Assembly: GCA_029961685.1 (NCBI GenBank)
Contig: JARWKL010000011.1
Location: 4,714,501-4,778,500 of the forward strand
Reading direction: 5' to 3'
Length of the DNA: 64,000 nt
Source of the DNA: Aristolochia californica
Lineage: Eukaryota; Streptophyta; Magnoliopsida; Piperales; Aristolochiaceae
Positions 21,009 to 32,300 of this stretch are shown here, piece by piece; within the stretch, counting starts at the first letter, position 1; every line of letters begins with the position of its first letter. The notes under the pieces are model-generated. The model was not told the origin of the DNA. It saw only the letters and a program-made list of their open reading frames with translations, and made no database searches. The position numbers and the translations under genes are program-made.

Positions 21009-22789
21009 CACCGTGGATGCTTCTAGGATCTTGCCTGAGGTAATCACCTCACATTTTGGTAAGAATCTGCAGTTCCTGTTGACATGCCTACTTTGATGCC
21101 TTTGGTGGTAGCTACAACATTTGGAATTTTTGGCTGCCTAAATAAGTGACTTTTTCCTTTTATTTATTCTGTTCTGTGCTTCACAGGTTATCAGACTCCA
21201 AGACTGTTGAAGATTCTAAACATTGTCGATTCTGGACCGACTCCATATGGATGCAAGCATAGATTCACAGAAGCTTCTTCTGCTTCGTCGCAGAATACTC
21301 CCATGTTGTTCATCATGTATGTTGTTCCACAACTATCAGGCATTCTTTATTTGATTATCCCGGGGAAGGTTCTTAGGAATCTACACGAGGTTACAAAATA
21401 AGTTGATCAAATCCCTTGGATTGCAAGTGATGGGAAAAATGCCAACTGTTTGTCAATTGTGCATTTGCATCCATTAAGTCATTGCTGATTTTGATACACA
21501 TAATTTCTTGCTTTTGGTGTTCTAATTGGCAAAGAATGAAGAAAGAAGAATTCGATTTTCTACTAACATTGATATAGAAATATGGAATATGGTTGAGATA
21601 GTCGTTGATCATGATCGGACTGTTGAGATAAATGTTTTGCATATTTCGCACCAAATGACTTTTCATAGCATATGATAAGGTGGCCCAATCGAACCCCATG
21701 TAATTCAATTGAACCTAGTACCTTTTCTAAGTCAACATTTAAATTATTTCCCGTGGTAGTAGTTACTATTGAATTTTTAATTTTATATTGCTTGTTTGAT
21801 TGAGCTACTTTTGGGGAACCCGAGTACATAGAAAATAAGACTTGAGCTATATGGGTTCTGTGCTATTTCCACCAATTTTCAAGAAAAGGCCAATTTATTT
21901 TCCCAACAAATTGGTGGAAATAGCAAAGAATTGTATAATGGAAAGCCACAAACAAAAAAAATATCTAAACATTCTTTTCTTTAATTTTCAATAAATAAGA
22001 AAAGAAAACCTAAACAAGAACAAGTACAACTTCGATTTGGCTTTTTTTTTTTTTTTTTTTGGAAAAAAAGACAGAGAAAGCAAGGGGCCTAGTCACTAAA
22101 AAGAAAACAAATGCCTTGGTCAATTTGAGTTACAAAGAAGAAGAAAAATTGAAGAAGACAACCAAACCCAAAGAAGAAAAAATTAAAACACACTTAAAAA
22201 GATAAAAAAAAAGCAAATCCATTTCCATTTTCAAACAATAGAGGAGGTAAAAAATCGATGTGGTAACCCAAAATGATTAAAAAGCTGAACGTGGTTTTGA
22301 ATTTTAGGAATTATAAGCTATACGACATCGTGGTCTAGAACCACACATCGTTTTGCACAATTGAATCGATGCATCTTGTTTGATTCTAGCTCGTCATTAA
22401 CCTCCAATTGGAGGTGATTTTGAAGTCGAAAAACTAGTGATTGGTTATTTTTCTATCTTTACTTTGAACCAATTGGCCGAGTTTATTTATATGACATATA
22501 TTAAAAATAATTTTTAAGTTCAACAAATTTTTTTAAAATTTTTTATTGTTAGAAATTAATCTAACTTATATATATATGAACTGTTATAATAATTAATTAT
22601 AAATTTTGTACAATATTTACCTTTTTATCCCATACTTAAATTTTTTGGAATAAGTTTTTATTATATTTTTATTAATAAAATTAATTTAACTGATATATAA
22701 TAAATTTAATAATTTTTTAATAAATTTGAATTATTTTTATTAGAAATTTAATAAAAAAAATTATCTTTTTTCATCCCAAAATAATTTTT
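21009..22789. other. Intergenic region between PTST-like and EVAN genes
   Basis: Begins with the presumed PTST 3' UTR. It contains a perfect 18-bp inverted repeat (21861-21878 with 21908-21925), an 18-19-T tract near 22041-22059, and a very AT-rich block (22490-22790). Minus-strand open frames at 21391-21829 match nothing known. Confidence 0.5.
21861..21925. repeat. Perfect 18-bp inverted repeat
   Basis: TGCTATTTCCACCAATTT and its exact reverse complement are separated by 29 nt. A stable hairpin; its role is unknown. Confidence 0.9.
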
Positions 22790-23137
22790 TAAAAAAACCG
22801 ACTAATACTCGACCTGCTACCACACGGGAAATGGGTCCTCTCGAGCCAGCCAGGTGACAAGCACGGTCCAGCAGATTCCGTTTCGGCGGCGATGGGGTCG
22901 GTGATGGGATAATCTGAAATTGTGCGTTTCGTAATCGCGTGCAGGCCTGCGGTTTCAACGAACCCGCACACAAGCCGCCCTGCCGCAAGCCTCTGACATA
23001 GTCCCGATGTAACCGGTAATCATTCCGGTGGTCGAAGCGTATGGTTTTCCCTTCCTAAATTCTCCATGAAGTCTTGCTTATGACTTCTAACCAACGACTA
23101 TTTCCACGCCCTTTGTTTGTCATCTGGTCTCTCTGCC
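22790..23137 (+). promoter_or_regulatory. Probable EVAN promoter / 5' UTR
   Basis: An abrupt rise in GC and CpG content (for example TTTCGGCGGCGATGG and TAATCGCGTGCAGG) after the AT-rich block and directly before the EVAN ATG fits a core promoter and leader. No TATA element or start site can be assigned from sequence. Confidence 0.4.
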
Positions 23138-23322
23138 ATGGCAGCAGCTTCGCTCTGCAATGGCGAGAGGGCTGTCGTTCTACTCTACCTCTCAGGCGTC
23201 GTTTTATCCGCCCCAATCTCCCTTCTCCTGGAAGCCGGCGGACTTTGTATCCTCGCATTTGGTGCTCTCCTTGTGGAGATTGCTTCCGAGAGCTCGAACG
23301 CTCTGAGTTGCTTGAAGACTAG
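23138..23322 (+). CDS. EVN: EVAN exon 1
   Basis: Residues 1-61 and two bases of codon 62. MAAASLCNGERAVVLLYLSG, two hydrophobic segments, ends SCLKTR; donor GTAAAA. Confidence 0.93.
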
Positions 23323-26300
23323 GTAAAATTCAATGCCTAAACCGTCAATTTTTTTAATATTTCAAGTGGGACGTTTTCTTTGGCATGTTCTTTTACATTT
23401 TTTTTTTTTTTTGGTTTCTTTCGCTTGTTGCATTATTTGGGCTTTGTATAAAGTCAGATTCTCATGTAGTTATTTGCACTGGCAAATTTTTATAAAGTGC
23501 TTATAACTTTTCGTTCACTTGAGTTTACTGTGTAATTCTGCACCTCTTTTTTTGGTGAACAATGAGAATGTTATTAAACAGCAGGGAAAAGAAGATATAA
23601 ATATAACTTATACAATAAGCCAAATTTAAAGGCTCCTACAGATGCAAAAGGACAAAAGATAAAAGGTTTTAATACTTGATTGACCCAGTTATCCTTGCCA
23701 TCCATGACATGTTTCATATTTATATAACAGTAGGGTTGTCTTTCCTACGTCTGTTTTTTTTTTCTTTCTGTAATTCTCTCATCGATTTGGGATTATTGAG
23801 GAAGTTTGCTTCTTCTGTAAATTTACGTATGTCCTTCCATCATATGTAAAACTAACTTAGCTGCCTTCCAGTCGGACTGAAGAATACACTTGATAGGTGC
23901 ATATTATTGATTGGTCATAGAGGACCTACCTTCAATTAGGATCTAAATGAACAGAGACTCTTTGAGTCTGTAGGATAAGATAAGATGACCTGTGAAGATA
24001 AGGTGCTTGAAGGTTCATTGACCAGTTTTTGATAAAAGTCAAGCTATTTGGCTTTCAACTCATTTCTACTTCGGTGACTAATTTGTACCACAAACTGATT
24101 CTTTTTGTTACCTAGGCATGATCATTGGAGAGTAGGGAAGATTGAGGACTATGCAAGTCATAGATAAGTGCTGGATTGTTAAAGTGGAGGTTATTACTAG
24201 GTAACTTTTATGAAAGCCATGCTCAAGAAGGCCCAAATTAAGGGCATTGTAGAAGTAGCATTTAAAGAAGATGGATATGGTAGGGATAAGAAATTGAGGA
24301 TGATGTGATGGATGTCTTAGAATGTAGGAAAGATGAAATAGAAATTAATATATGGAGAAACTGAGGAGTGGCTTTGATTACCAATGAAAAGGAGTTTGCT
24401 GTTTGATGATTTATTTTTTTATTTTTTGAGAAAGTACTGTGTGATGATGTTGACAATGCATAGGACTTGTGCCAACAAAGGAATGCACAAGAAGTATTGA
24501 AGGGCCAAAAATGTCATGGGTGGAAAGGGTGTGGAAAGTTAAAGAATATCGATATGAGAAGGTGGATTGGAGGGGAAGTTGTTAAAGAATCAACATAGTT
24601 ATGAGAAAAATGGCTTCTTGTGCTTTCTTCAAGTATTTAACCATGACTCGATGAAACCCACCTCAAGAAGGGTGGACTGAATTAGAATTTGATAGTGGCT
24701 CGCGAGGAAATATATGCCTTGTGGGAGGGGGAGGGGTCTTCAGAGATTGCTTTTGTTTAGTAATCCGAGTATTTTCTACTCCCTTGAGCATTATTGGTGT
24801 CTTTGGCTCTTTATTGGCATACGTACCAAAACAATTTTGAATCCCAGTCATGTCTGTAGAGAGGCATCTTGCAAATTAACTTGTGATATTCTCTCTTGCT
24901 TTGCAGACAACTCTCAGTAAATCAACCCTAGTTAGCCTGTCTAATTATTATCTTTTTTTCTTGCTCCCAAAAATGACGGTGGCGAATATATTGGAGGCCA
25001 TTGAGAGAAAATTCCTTTGGAGAATACCTCCATAACTTTAAGCAACATCTAGTCAAAAGGAATGATATTTACAAGCCTACATGCATTTGTGGACTTGGAA
25101 TAAAAAACATAGGAAGCATGAATTGCACCCTTGTGACAAAGTGGTGGTGGAAGTTTGGCAATGACAGATGTAGTATGTGGAGATAAACTTATCAAGCAAG
25201 TATCACTATGCTGGCAATCTTTGGCTTCCTCTTTCGTGCCCCTCCTCCCATGTGTTCAGCCTTTGGATGCATATTGTAGACTACAACCACATTTTGAGGA
25301 GAGCTTCTCCTTTCATGATAGAAGTGGAGAGCTCACCTTCGTCTAGCTGGACAATTGGTTAGTGGAGTAATGCCTTTCAGATTGCTTCCCTACCATATTT
25401 AGGTTAACTAGGGATCAAGGCATATCGGTCAAAACTCAATAATGTTATCAATGGTTCTCAAAATTGGAGGGCTTAACACTGCCCATATTATAATGCAGAT
25501 TTTTAAGCTGTCTTGTCAAATTTCCCCTTCAATCTGGATGACACCCAATGATCACACAACAGTTTTTCGTTATGAGAGTTTACAACTGCTGGTGAGCTTG
25601 GATCGGCTCAACACTCCTCATTGCTTCCTCCTTACCCAATCACTAGCCTTATTTGCTCAGCCCATCCCATGACTGGGGTTGTTCATCCTATTTAGTTGAT
25701 TCTCAACACACTTCCATTGGGTCTTGGTCTACTACCTAAACTTTTTTTTTTTTTATGTAAATTGTGAATTTATAAAGAGAGAAAATTACAACTTGGGGGG
25801 GGGGGGGGGGGGGGGGGTGCTTGGATTTGGCGCACCAATTTATGATCACTTTAGAGTCTCCTTCAATGATGAGGTGACCAAATAAGCGATCACGAAAGGA
25901 TTTCAACCCTTGAGGCAACCCAGCAAGCTCCGCCGTGGTGGAGTCCGAGATGCCCAAGGGGCCGGCATAGGAGAGAAGGAGGTTGCTGCGATCATCATGG
26001 ATGACACCACCAAATCCCGCAGGCCCAGGGCACCCAAAGGCGCTACCATCAAAGTTTACTTTAAGGTAACCAAAATGCGGAGGGTTCCAGGTAACCATAG
26101 TAGGAGGGCGATAGGCCCCAACCATAGCAGCAACAAGATGCCAATTTCCTTGGAGGTGGAAGTTTATGAGATGGAGGAAATATTTCTTTGTTAAGAGCCA
26201 AGTAGAGACCTAACCCGCAATAGATTCAGCAAGTTCAGAGGCAGTGGAGGCCTTGAACTAGAATTTCCGCCAATTCCACTCCTTCCAAAGCGCCCAAGGG

Positions 26301-29300
26301 ATATGACCTGTGCAGCTAAAAATGAGGAGCTTACCAAGCTTGGGAAGTCGAGAGCCAACAAGTGATTGGATCATCGAAGGAAGATCACGGGCGACACAGT
26401 ATTGGATCCCGATTTTGTTCAGGAGGCTGGCCCATACCGACTGGGTGAAGCTGCAATGTAGGAGTACATGGATGGCGCTTTCTGGTGAGTTGTGGCAAAA
26501 GGGGTAGGATGGGCCGGTGACAAGAGTTTCGCGGCGAAGCAAGACATCGAAAGTGAGAATCATATTCCAACAGGTGCACTAGAATCTTGTGTGAGGGGAG
26601 CTTGAAGAGACCAAGTAACAACAGTTGGGTGGTGGGCTAGGGAGGCATCATAGCCCATCAAGAGGTTGTAGGCGAAAGCAGCAATAAAAAGACCCTTCGG
26701 CCAGGGCATCCAGATAAGAGTATCTAGGCTGGAAGGCCTGATTTTAATCTTCTCGAGATCAGAGAGAAAAATCTACTACCTAAACTTGTTGTAACAAAAA
26801 TGATGTCCTACTAGGTTGATACAAGTACTATAACTACTATTCAAGTGTGGCTGGTCTTCACATTTGCGAGGACAAAAGTAGTAGCCTACCAATACCATCT
26901 GACACGAGGTTGCCTCATTTACTAAATATAATGGTACGACAAATAACATTAATCAGGTTGCAGTAAAAGGAAATCTGCTGCTTTTGCCCACCAAATCGCA
27001 GAGCCTAACAAGAGATAAGCCACAAATACGAAATGAAGGCCCCTTCTGTAGGAGTAGGTGACAACTTTTGCTAAAGAAAATGGCTGAATGTGAGTATTTC
27101 GACGAGTGGCATTGCTGAGGCCTATCCTTCTCATTAGGATTGAGGGGTGGGTACAAACGCTAAAAGATAAGTACATCGCCTGCCTACTAGCTAGGTGAAT
27201 TGAAGTGATCTTTCGATCAATTGTCCACCTAGTAGCCGCTATTATTTACTTGACTAACTAACTTGAGCTTATGTAATCGAAAGGTAACCATAAGTTTATT
27301 GCCGAAGGGTCTCGGTTCTTACCAAGTGAAGCGGTCTTACTAAGTAGTGTGAAGGGGTCTCAAGCAAGTGCTCATTGGCGGAAACACCAGCAAGGTAGCT
27401 ACAATAGATCTCTCTTATTGGCAACTGGAACCGACCTCGAGAAAATCGTCGAGGATGACTTCTTTGTTGGTGAAACAAAGGGGGGGAAACCATGTGAGTG
27501 GTTCTTTGAGCCGGTTTGGATTTCCAAGGGTTTTATTAATTAGTCAATTTGTGAAGTTGAGTCCAAGGCCCATCCCAAAATGACTAACCAACTTAGAAAA
27601 CCTCTTTCCCAACTAATAAACTCAAGATCTTTGTACTCACTAAGGCTCTACAAGTGGATAGTTTTAGGTAGAGGGCCTCTTTTGTGGCTTTACAAGTGGA
27701 TAGTTTAGGTGTAAACCCACTTATGAGTATCCGCTCAAATATGGAAAGTCTTTTGTCTCGCTGTGGCGATCGCGAGAGAGAAATGGGGAAGCCATCCACA
27801 TTCTCTCCCACTTCGGAATGAAGAAGTCTTTCGTTGCTCTACCAATCCAAGACGCTGAAGCTTTCATCACCATATTCGACAAAGTCCTGGCCGACTGGAT
27901 GGGCCGAAGCTTCGGGCGATCGCTCCTCTCTGAAGATCTAGCATTCCATCTCCACACTCAATACCACCACGATATTCTGGAGTGCTCCATCCCGCAACAG
28001 TGAGGAACAATTACCGTGGGAATGGTTTTTCTGCCACAAAGCTCCAATACCAGATTTGACTGGAACACGTTTTGTTGTATCCTCATGCAAATCATGGATC
28101 AGCAAACTCGTTTGCTGATTCTCTTGCTAAAAATGGAGCTTCCCTCCAATTCCTTCGTTGTAGGGGAGAACTCCTCTAATTTCTGTTGTGAAGTTGGGTC
28201 CAAGGCCTATCCCAAAATGACTAGTTAACTTAAGAAACCTCTTTCCTAACTAATAAACTCAAGATCTTTGTACTCACTAATCCATGTGGAACTATTCCTT
28301 AACACTCTCCCTCACGTGTAGGCCCTTTTTTGTGGCTCTACAAACGAATAATTTAGGTGTAGGCCCTCTTTTGTGGCTCTACAAGTGGATAATTTAGGTG
28401 TAGGGCTCTCTTTTGTAGCTCTACAAGTGGATAATTTAGGTGTAGGCCCTCCCTCTACAAGTGGATAATTTTAGGTGTAGGTCCTCTTTTTGTGGCTCTA
28501 CAAGTGGATAATTTTAGGTGTAGGCCCACATATGAGCACCTGCTCTGATACCATGTGAAGTTGAGTCCAAGGCCCATCCCAAAATGAATACCAGGTGAAG
28601 TTGGGTCCAAGGCCCATCCCAAAATGACTAGTCAACTTAGGAAGCCTCTTTCCCAACTAATAAACTCAAGATTTTTGTACTCACTAATCCATGTGGGACT
28701 ATTCCTTTACAACTGTAATTTCATTATGGTTGCTTTTTGTTTCTAATAAATTTTCACTTCATTAAAAAAAAAAAAAAAGATGTCTGAAAATACTTAAGCA
28801 TCTCTTGGTTATTCACTCCTTGTAGCATCAATGTTGCAGCCTGGCAACATCTACAGGGTAGCACCTCTCTGCCCCTTTGAGTTTCTTTTTCTTTCTTTTT
28901 CTAGAGTAGAGTTTGATGTTGTTATGTAATCTCATATTTGTACATTTTCTTGCTCAGGGGCTGTCTTAATAAATCCTCATTTCTCATTGTCATAAAAAAA
29001 GAGCAGGTAGCTGAATTTTAGTATTTCGTAGTAGTTCAATAAGTTAGTTGCAGATGGTAGTGAACAACTTGTTATGTTGTATTGCTCTATGTGCATTATC
29101 AGATTAAATCAATGAACAATTCTTGTTGATTTATTGTAGACTGGATGTCTGAAAGTAAACAGTAAGAAAGTATCTATTATTTAAAAAATTGAATAGCATC
29201 ACAGGTTTGATGCTATGGCACTTGCTTCAGTAGCTGAAGTGCCAACTAGAAGTATAACCGTTGGAAATCACCAATCAGGTGAATGCTGAACTCCCCTGAG

Positions 29301-32300
29301 TTGCTTCAGATTAGACCTCCCTTTTGATTTTTAAGAATTTGTGCTTTTCTCTGCTGAAAATTTCTAAATACTATTAGATACTTGAAGCAAAAGGATTTTC
29401 CTACTGTTTCCGGAACATCTATTTTGACTTTTGTTTTTATTTCACTCTTCAAAACATGTTGACACATCTTGCATGCTTTCCGTGAATTTTTTTTATTTTT
29501 TATTTTTTTTGGCATTTAGCCGTAGAGTTGTTCAGATTTTCCTATGATTGAGAGTTTGTTTTCAGACAGGGGGCTTCAACAGGAATATTACTGGGAACAG
29601 TTACATTACCAACTGTCATGTTCTCACGGTTGATGCAGATGTTGCGAGCACTGTCAATTCAAGATGTTAGTCCTGAAGGTAGGCTCTTCAGATGCTTTGA
29701 GGAACCATACACAGCTGAACTTTGGCTTCTTTTCATTTATCAGTAACTAAACTGCGAATATCTATGTACAAATGCTCTTTCATGCATTCTTTCTGTCTCT
29801 TTTTGTCTCTCTCTAAGTGCAGTAGGGTAGGCTTGTGGGAAAAATAGATGTTCGCCTTCCTGGTTTGTCCCTTCTCGGAGATTTTGAGTAGCAGTTTTAC
29901 TATGACATGGTGGCTTTTCTAATCAAAGACCAGACCTCTTAAAATAAATATTTCACTTTCTTGGTATCTGTTAAGTATTTATTCCTCAAAACAATTTTGT
30001 TGCTGATGCAGCACATTTAGGAGACAAATACTTGTGGAAATACATATTCAAGAAAAAAGAAGAAAGAATCTCTGAAGTCCTACTTTTAGATCTGTCCTTT
30101 ATAAAAAGTCAGAATTGTCCTTTTACATTGTGGTTGTTTCTAAAAAGAGTGAGTCAACCTGTCCATACAATAGATTAGTCAAGATTCTTTTTTTAGGAGA
30201 CTCTTAATGATTGTAAATCATAAATTATTCATTTTAAATATTTCAAAAAAAACTATTCATTTTTAAAATTTTTTACAATTTAGTTAAGCAAATTAAAAAT
30301 ATAAATGTTGGATGTTATTAACTAAATAAATATGTTACTTTAAAATATAAAATTTAGTTTGAAGTATTATTCTATAAATAAGTTGTTTGGTTGGGGAGGA
30401 GGGCTGCTACCCTCCTTATTCTATTGGGAGGAGGGTGGATGTCCTCCTTTGTCTTCCTTGGTCAGGAGGAGGGGTACCCTCCTATCAGAAGGAAGGGGAA
30501 GGAGGCATCTCCTTGCTCCCCAAGTGGGAAGAGGGGAGGGCCTCTTCCCCCTTGCAGTTTCTGCCTAAAGGAAGGCCACCTTTCTCCTCCGAACTGAGAA
30601 AGAAGGGTGGTGGCCCCCCTTCTCCCAACTGCCTTGCAGATGAGGAGGGCATTGGCCTCCCTCCTTCAGACAGAGAAAGGAGGAGGGTGACTGGCTCTCC
30701 TCTCTTTTTTTTTTTCAAGTTTTCATTTTATCCTCTTTTTCTTCTTCCTTTAAGAATTCATCTGAGTTCTTGGAGAACTGAACTGAATTCCTTAGTTACT
30801 AGAAAAATTGGGTCATTTGGAAAATATTTCCAGAGCTAATTCCAAACACACTAATTGTGCAATTGCTGTTGATTGTTTTGGGTTCCAATTTAAGAGTAAT
30901 TCCGGACACACTAACCCCCCAGGTTAAATTTAAGGCCCATTAGAGGGTTTGATTCATTTTCGAAAAAAAAGAAAAAAAGAAGAAGATAATTGATTCCTGG
31001 ATGTTCATTATTTTATGTTTTCAAAAAAAGGGCCCATAGGATTCCTTTAATTTTTAATTTTGGCTTTTAATTTTTAGTTATCGTCTTCTTTTAATCTACG
31101 TTGCTGAATATTAGGGTTAGTGGCCACAGAAAGCCAATAGAGTCTTGTGCCAAATCAGTTGATGAGTGAAAATTGCAAAGTTCTGCTTTTCGCAGTAGGG
31201 ATGAAGCTCTTGGGAAGTGATTTCTAAATCAAGGTGCGGGAACCAAACTTTCTGTTTTTTGGAAAATTTCCTTACTTTTTGGAAATCCTTTATCAGGGGT
31301 TAAGAGGTTGATGGCAAATACTATTATTGTGGTTCAAATTGATATTTGAATAAATCTGAGAGTACCTTTAGCTCAAATATTTGTTTTTTTCTTCTATGTT
31401 TTTCTTAGTCTTCGGCTGGATTTGTTCACAAATTCAACTCAAGCTTATAGACTACATTACTCACAAAAATTTCTGTTTGATTGCTCTCACAGAGATTGGA
31501 TATATAAAAATTCAGTACTGGGCTGTCTCTGTCAGCTGTATCTGCATGCTTATTTTCCTCTGTGGAATTAGAATGGAATCCTCAGATAAGAAAAATCTCT
31601 TTAAAATGTGGTTACTTCAAGATACAAAATGTACCTTCCTTTCAGTCAGCTATGCGGCACTATGCTTTATTTCTCTGGTTGCAAAATCCTATTCAGGTTT
31701 GTTCTAAATCCTTTTTTTTCATGTGTTTGAAATTAAGGAGTGAAGACAAATTTATGCTTACAACTTTTAAAAAAAAAAAAAAAGTTTACTTGTATATGTG
31801 TTAAATCTTAATAATTATTCAGAAAACAAATCTTGTTAGTCCTATAAAAAGGTTCCTTCTTTCGTCTAAAAAAATGAAGGACTGACAGCATGATTTTCTT
31901 TCTGGGTGTCTTTTATTTTGCAGATGTGCATGTGGCAATGAAACTATCTTGGATATTCTTTCAGGGAGTGGCATCTGTCAAATTAATTCAACATATTCTT
32001 TATACATTCCCCTTTTGTGCATCAATAGGTATAAATAATCTTCTCAATTAGTCTCTAGGTTTGTATTTTTTCTTTTTGAATACATTTACAACTCTTCTCA
32101 AAAAAAATAATCTTCTCAATTGGTATTGGAGAAATTTATCTGGCATATTTATTATTCATCATATGCTTTTCTAGCCAATTCTTATACTATTATCTGCGTA
32201 CTCAGCATAGAAATCCCTGCATTAGGATTATGTTCTACATTCTTTTCTTTTTCTTTCTTTTTTTTTCAACTGAAGCTAATGCCTTGGCAATTGTTTTGTT

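Larger units (their letters stand above)
27300..28778 (+). mobile_element. Internally deleted LINE (ORF1 fragment fused to RNase H tail) carrying two TRIM insertions
   Basis: After the first TRIM, 27760-28000 reads MKKSFVALPIQDAEAFITIF and DKVLADWMGRSFG, an ORF1-type segment also seen at 47740. It passes directly into the RNase H tail (SANSFADSLAKNG, 28100-28140), with EN and RT missing. A second TRIM splits the 3' UTR, and the poly(A) is at 28764-28778. The left border is uncertain. Confidence 0.65.

Noticed and set aside
21391..21829. Two overlapping minus-strand open frames
   Set aside because: No recognisable domain, overlapping frames, AT-rich intergenic DNA.
22041..22059. T tract as a LINE tail
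   Set aside because: No target duplication and no LINE 3' sequence recognised beside it.
23055..23258. Minus-strand open frame opposite EVAN exon 1
   Set aside because: Shadow of the coding exon; no motif.
27182..27236. Possible tRNA or structured RNA
   Set aside because: Only a single imperfect hairpin; no cloverleaf, A/B box or CCA-proximal stem could be seen.
28316..28530. CRISPR-like regularly spaced repeat
   Set aside because: Units are contiguous tandem repeats without unique spacers, and the genome is a plant's; it is the interior of a TRIM element.
30387..30839. Long overlapping open frames on both strands (Gly/Arg/Pro-rich)
   Set aside because: They result from the stop-poor GGAGG/CCTCC palindrome array; no domain and no splice context.
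31381..31492. Extension of EVAN exon 3 upstream in the open frame
   Set aside because: Only the acceptor at 31486-31492 gives a phase that joins exon 2; the upstream part matches no homologous sequence I recognise.
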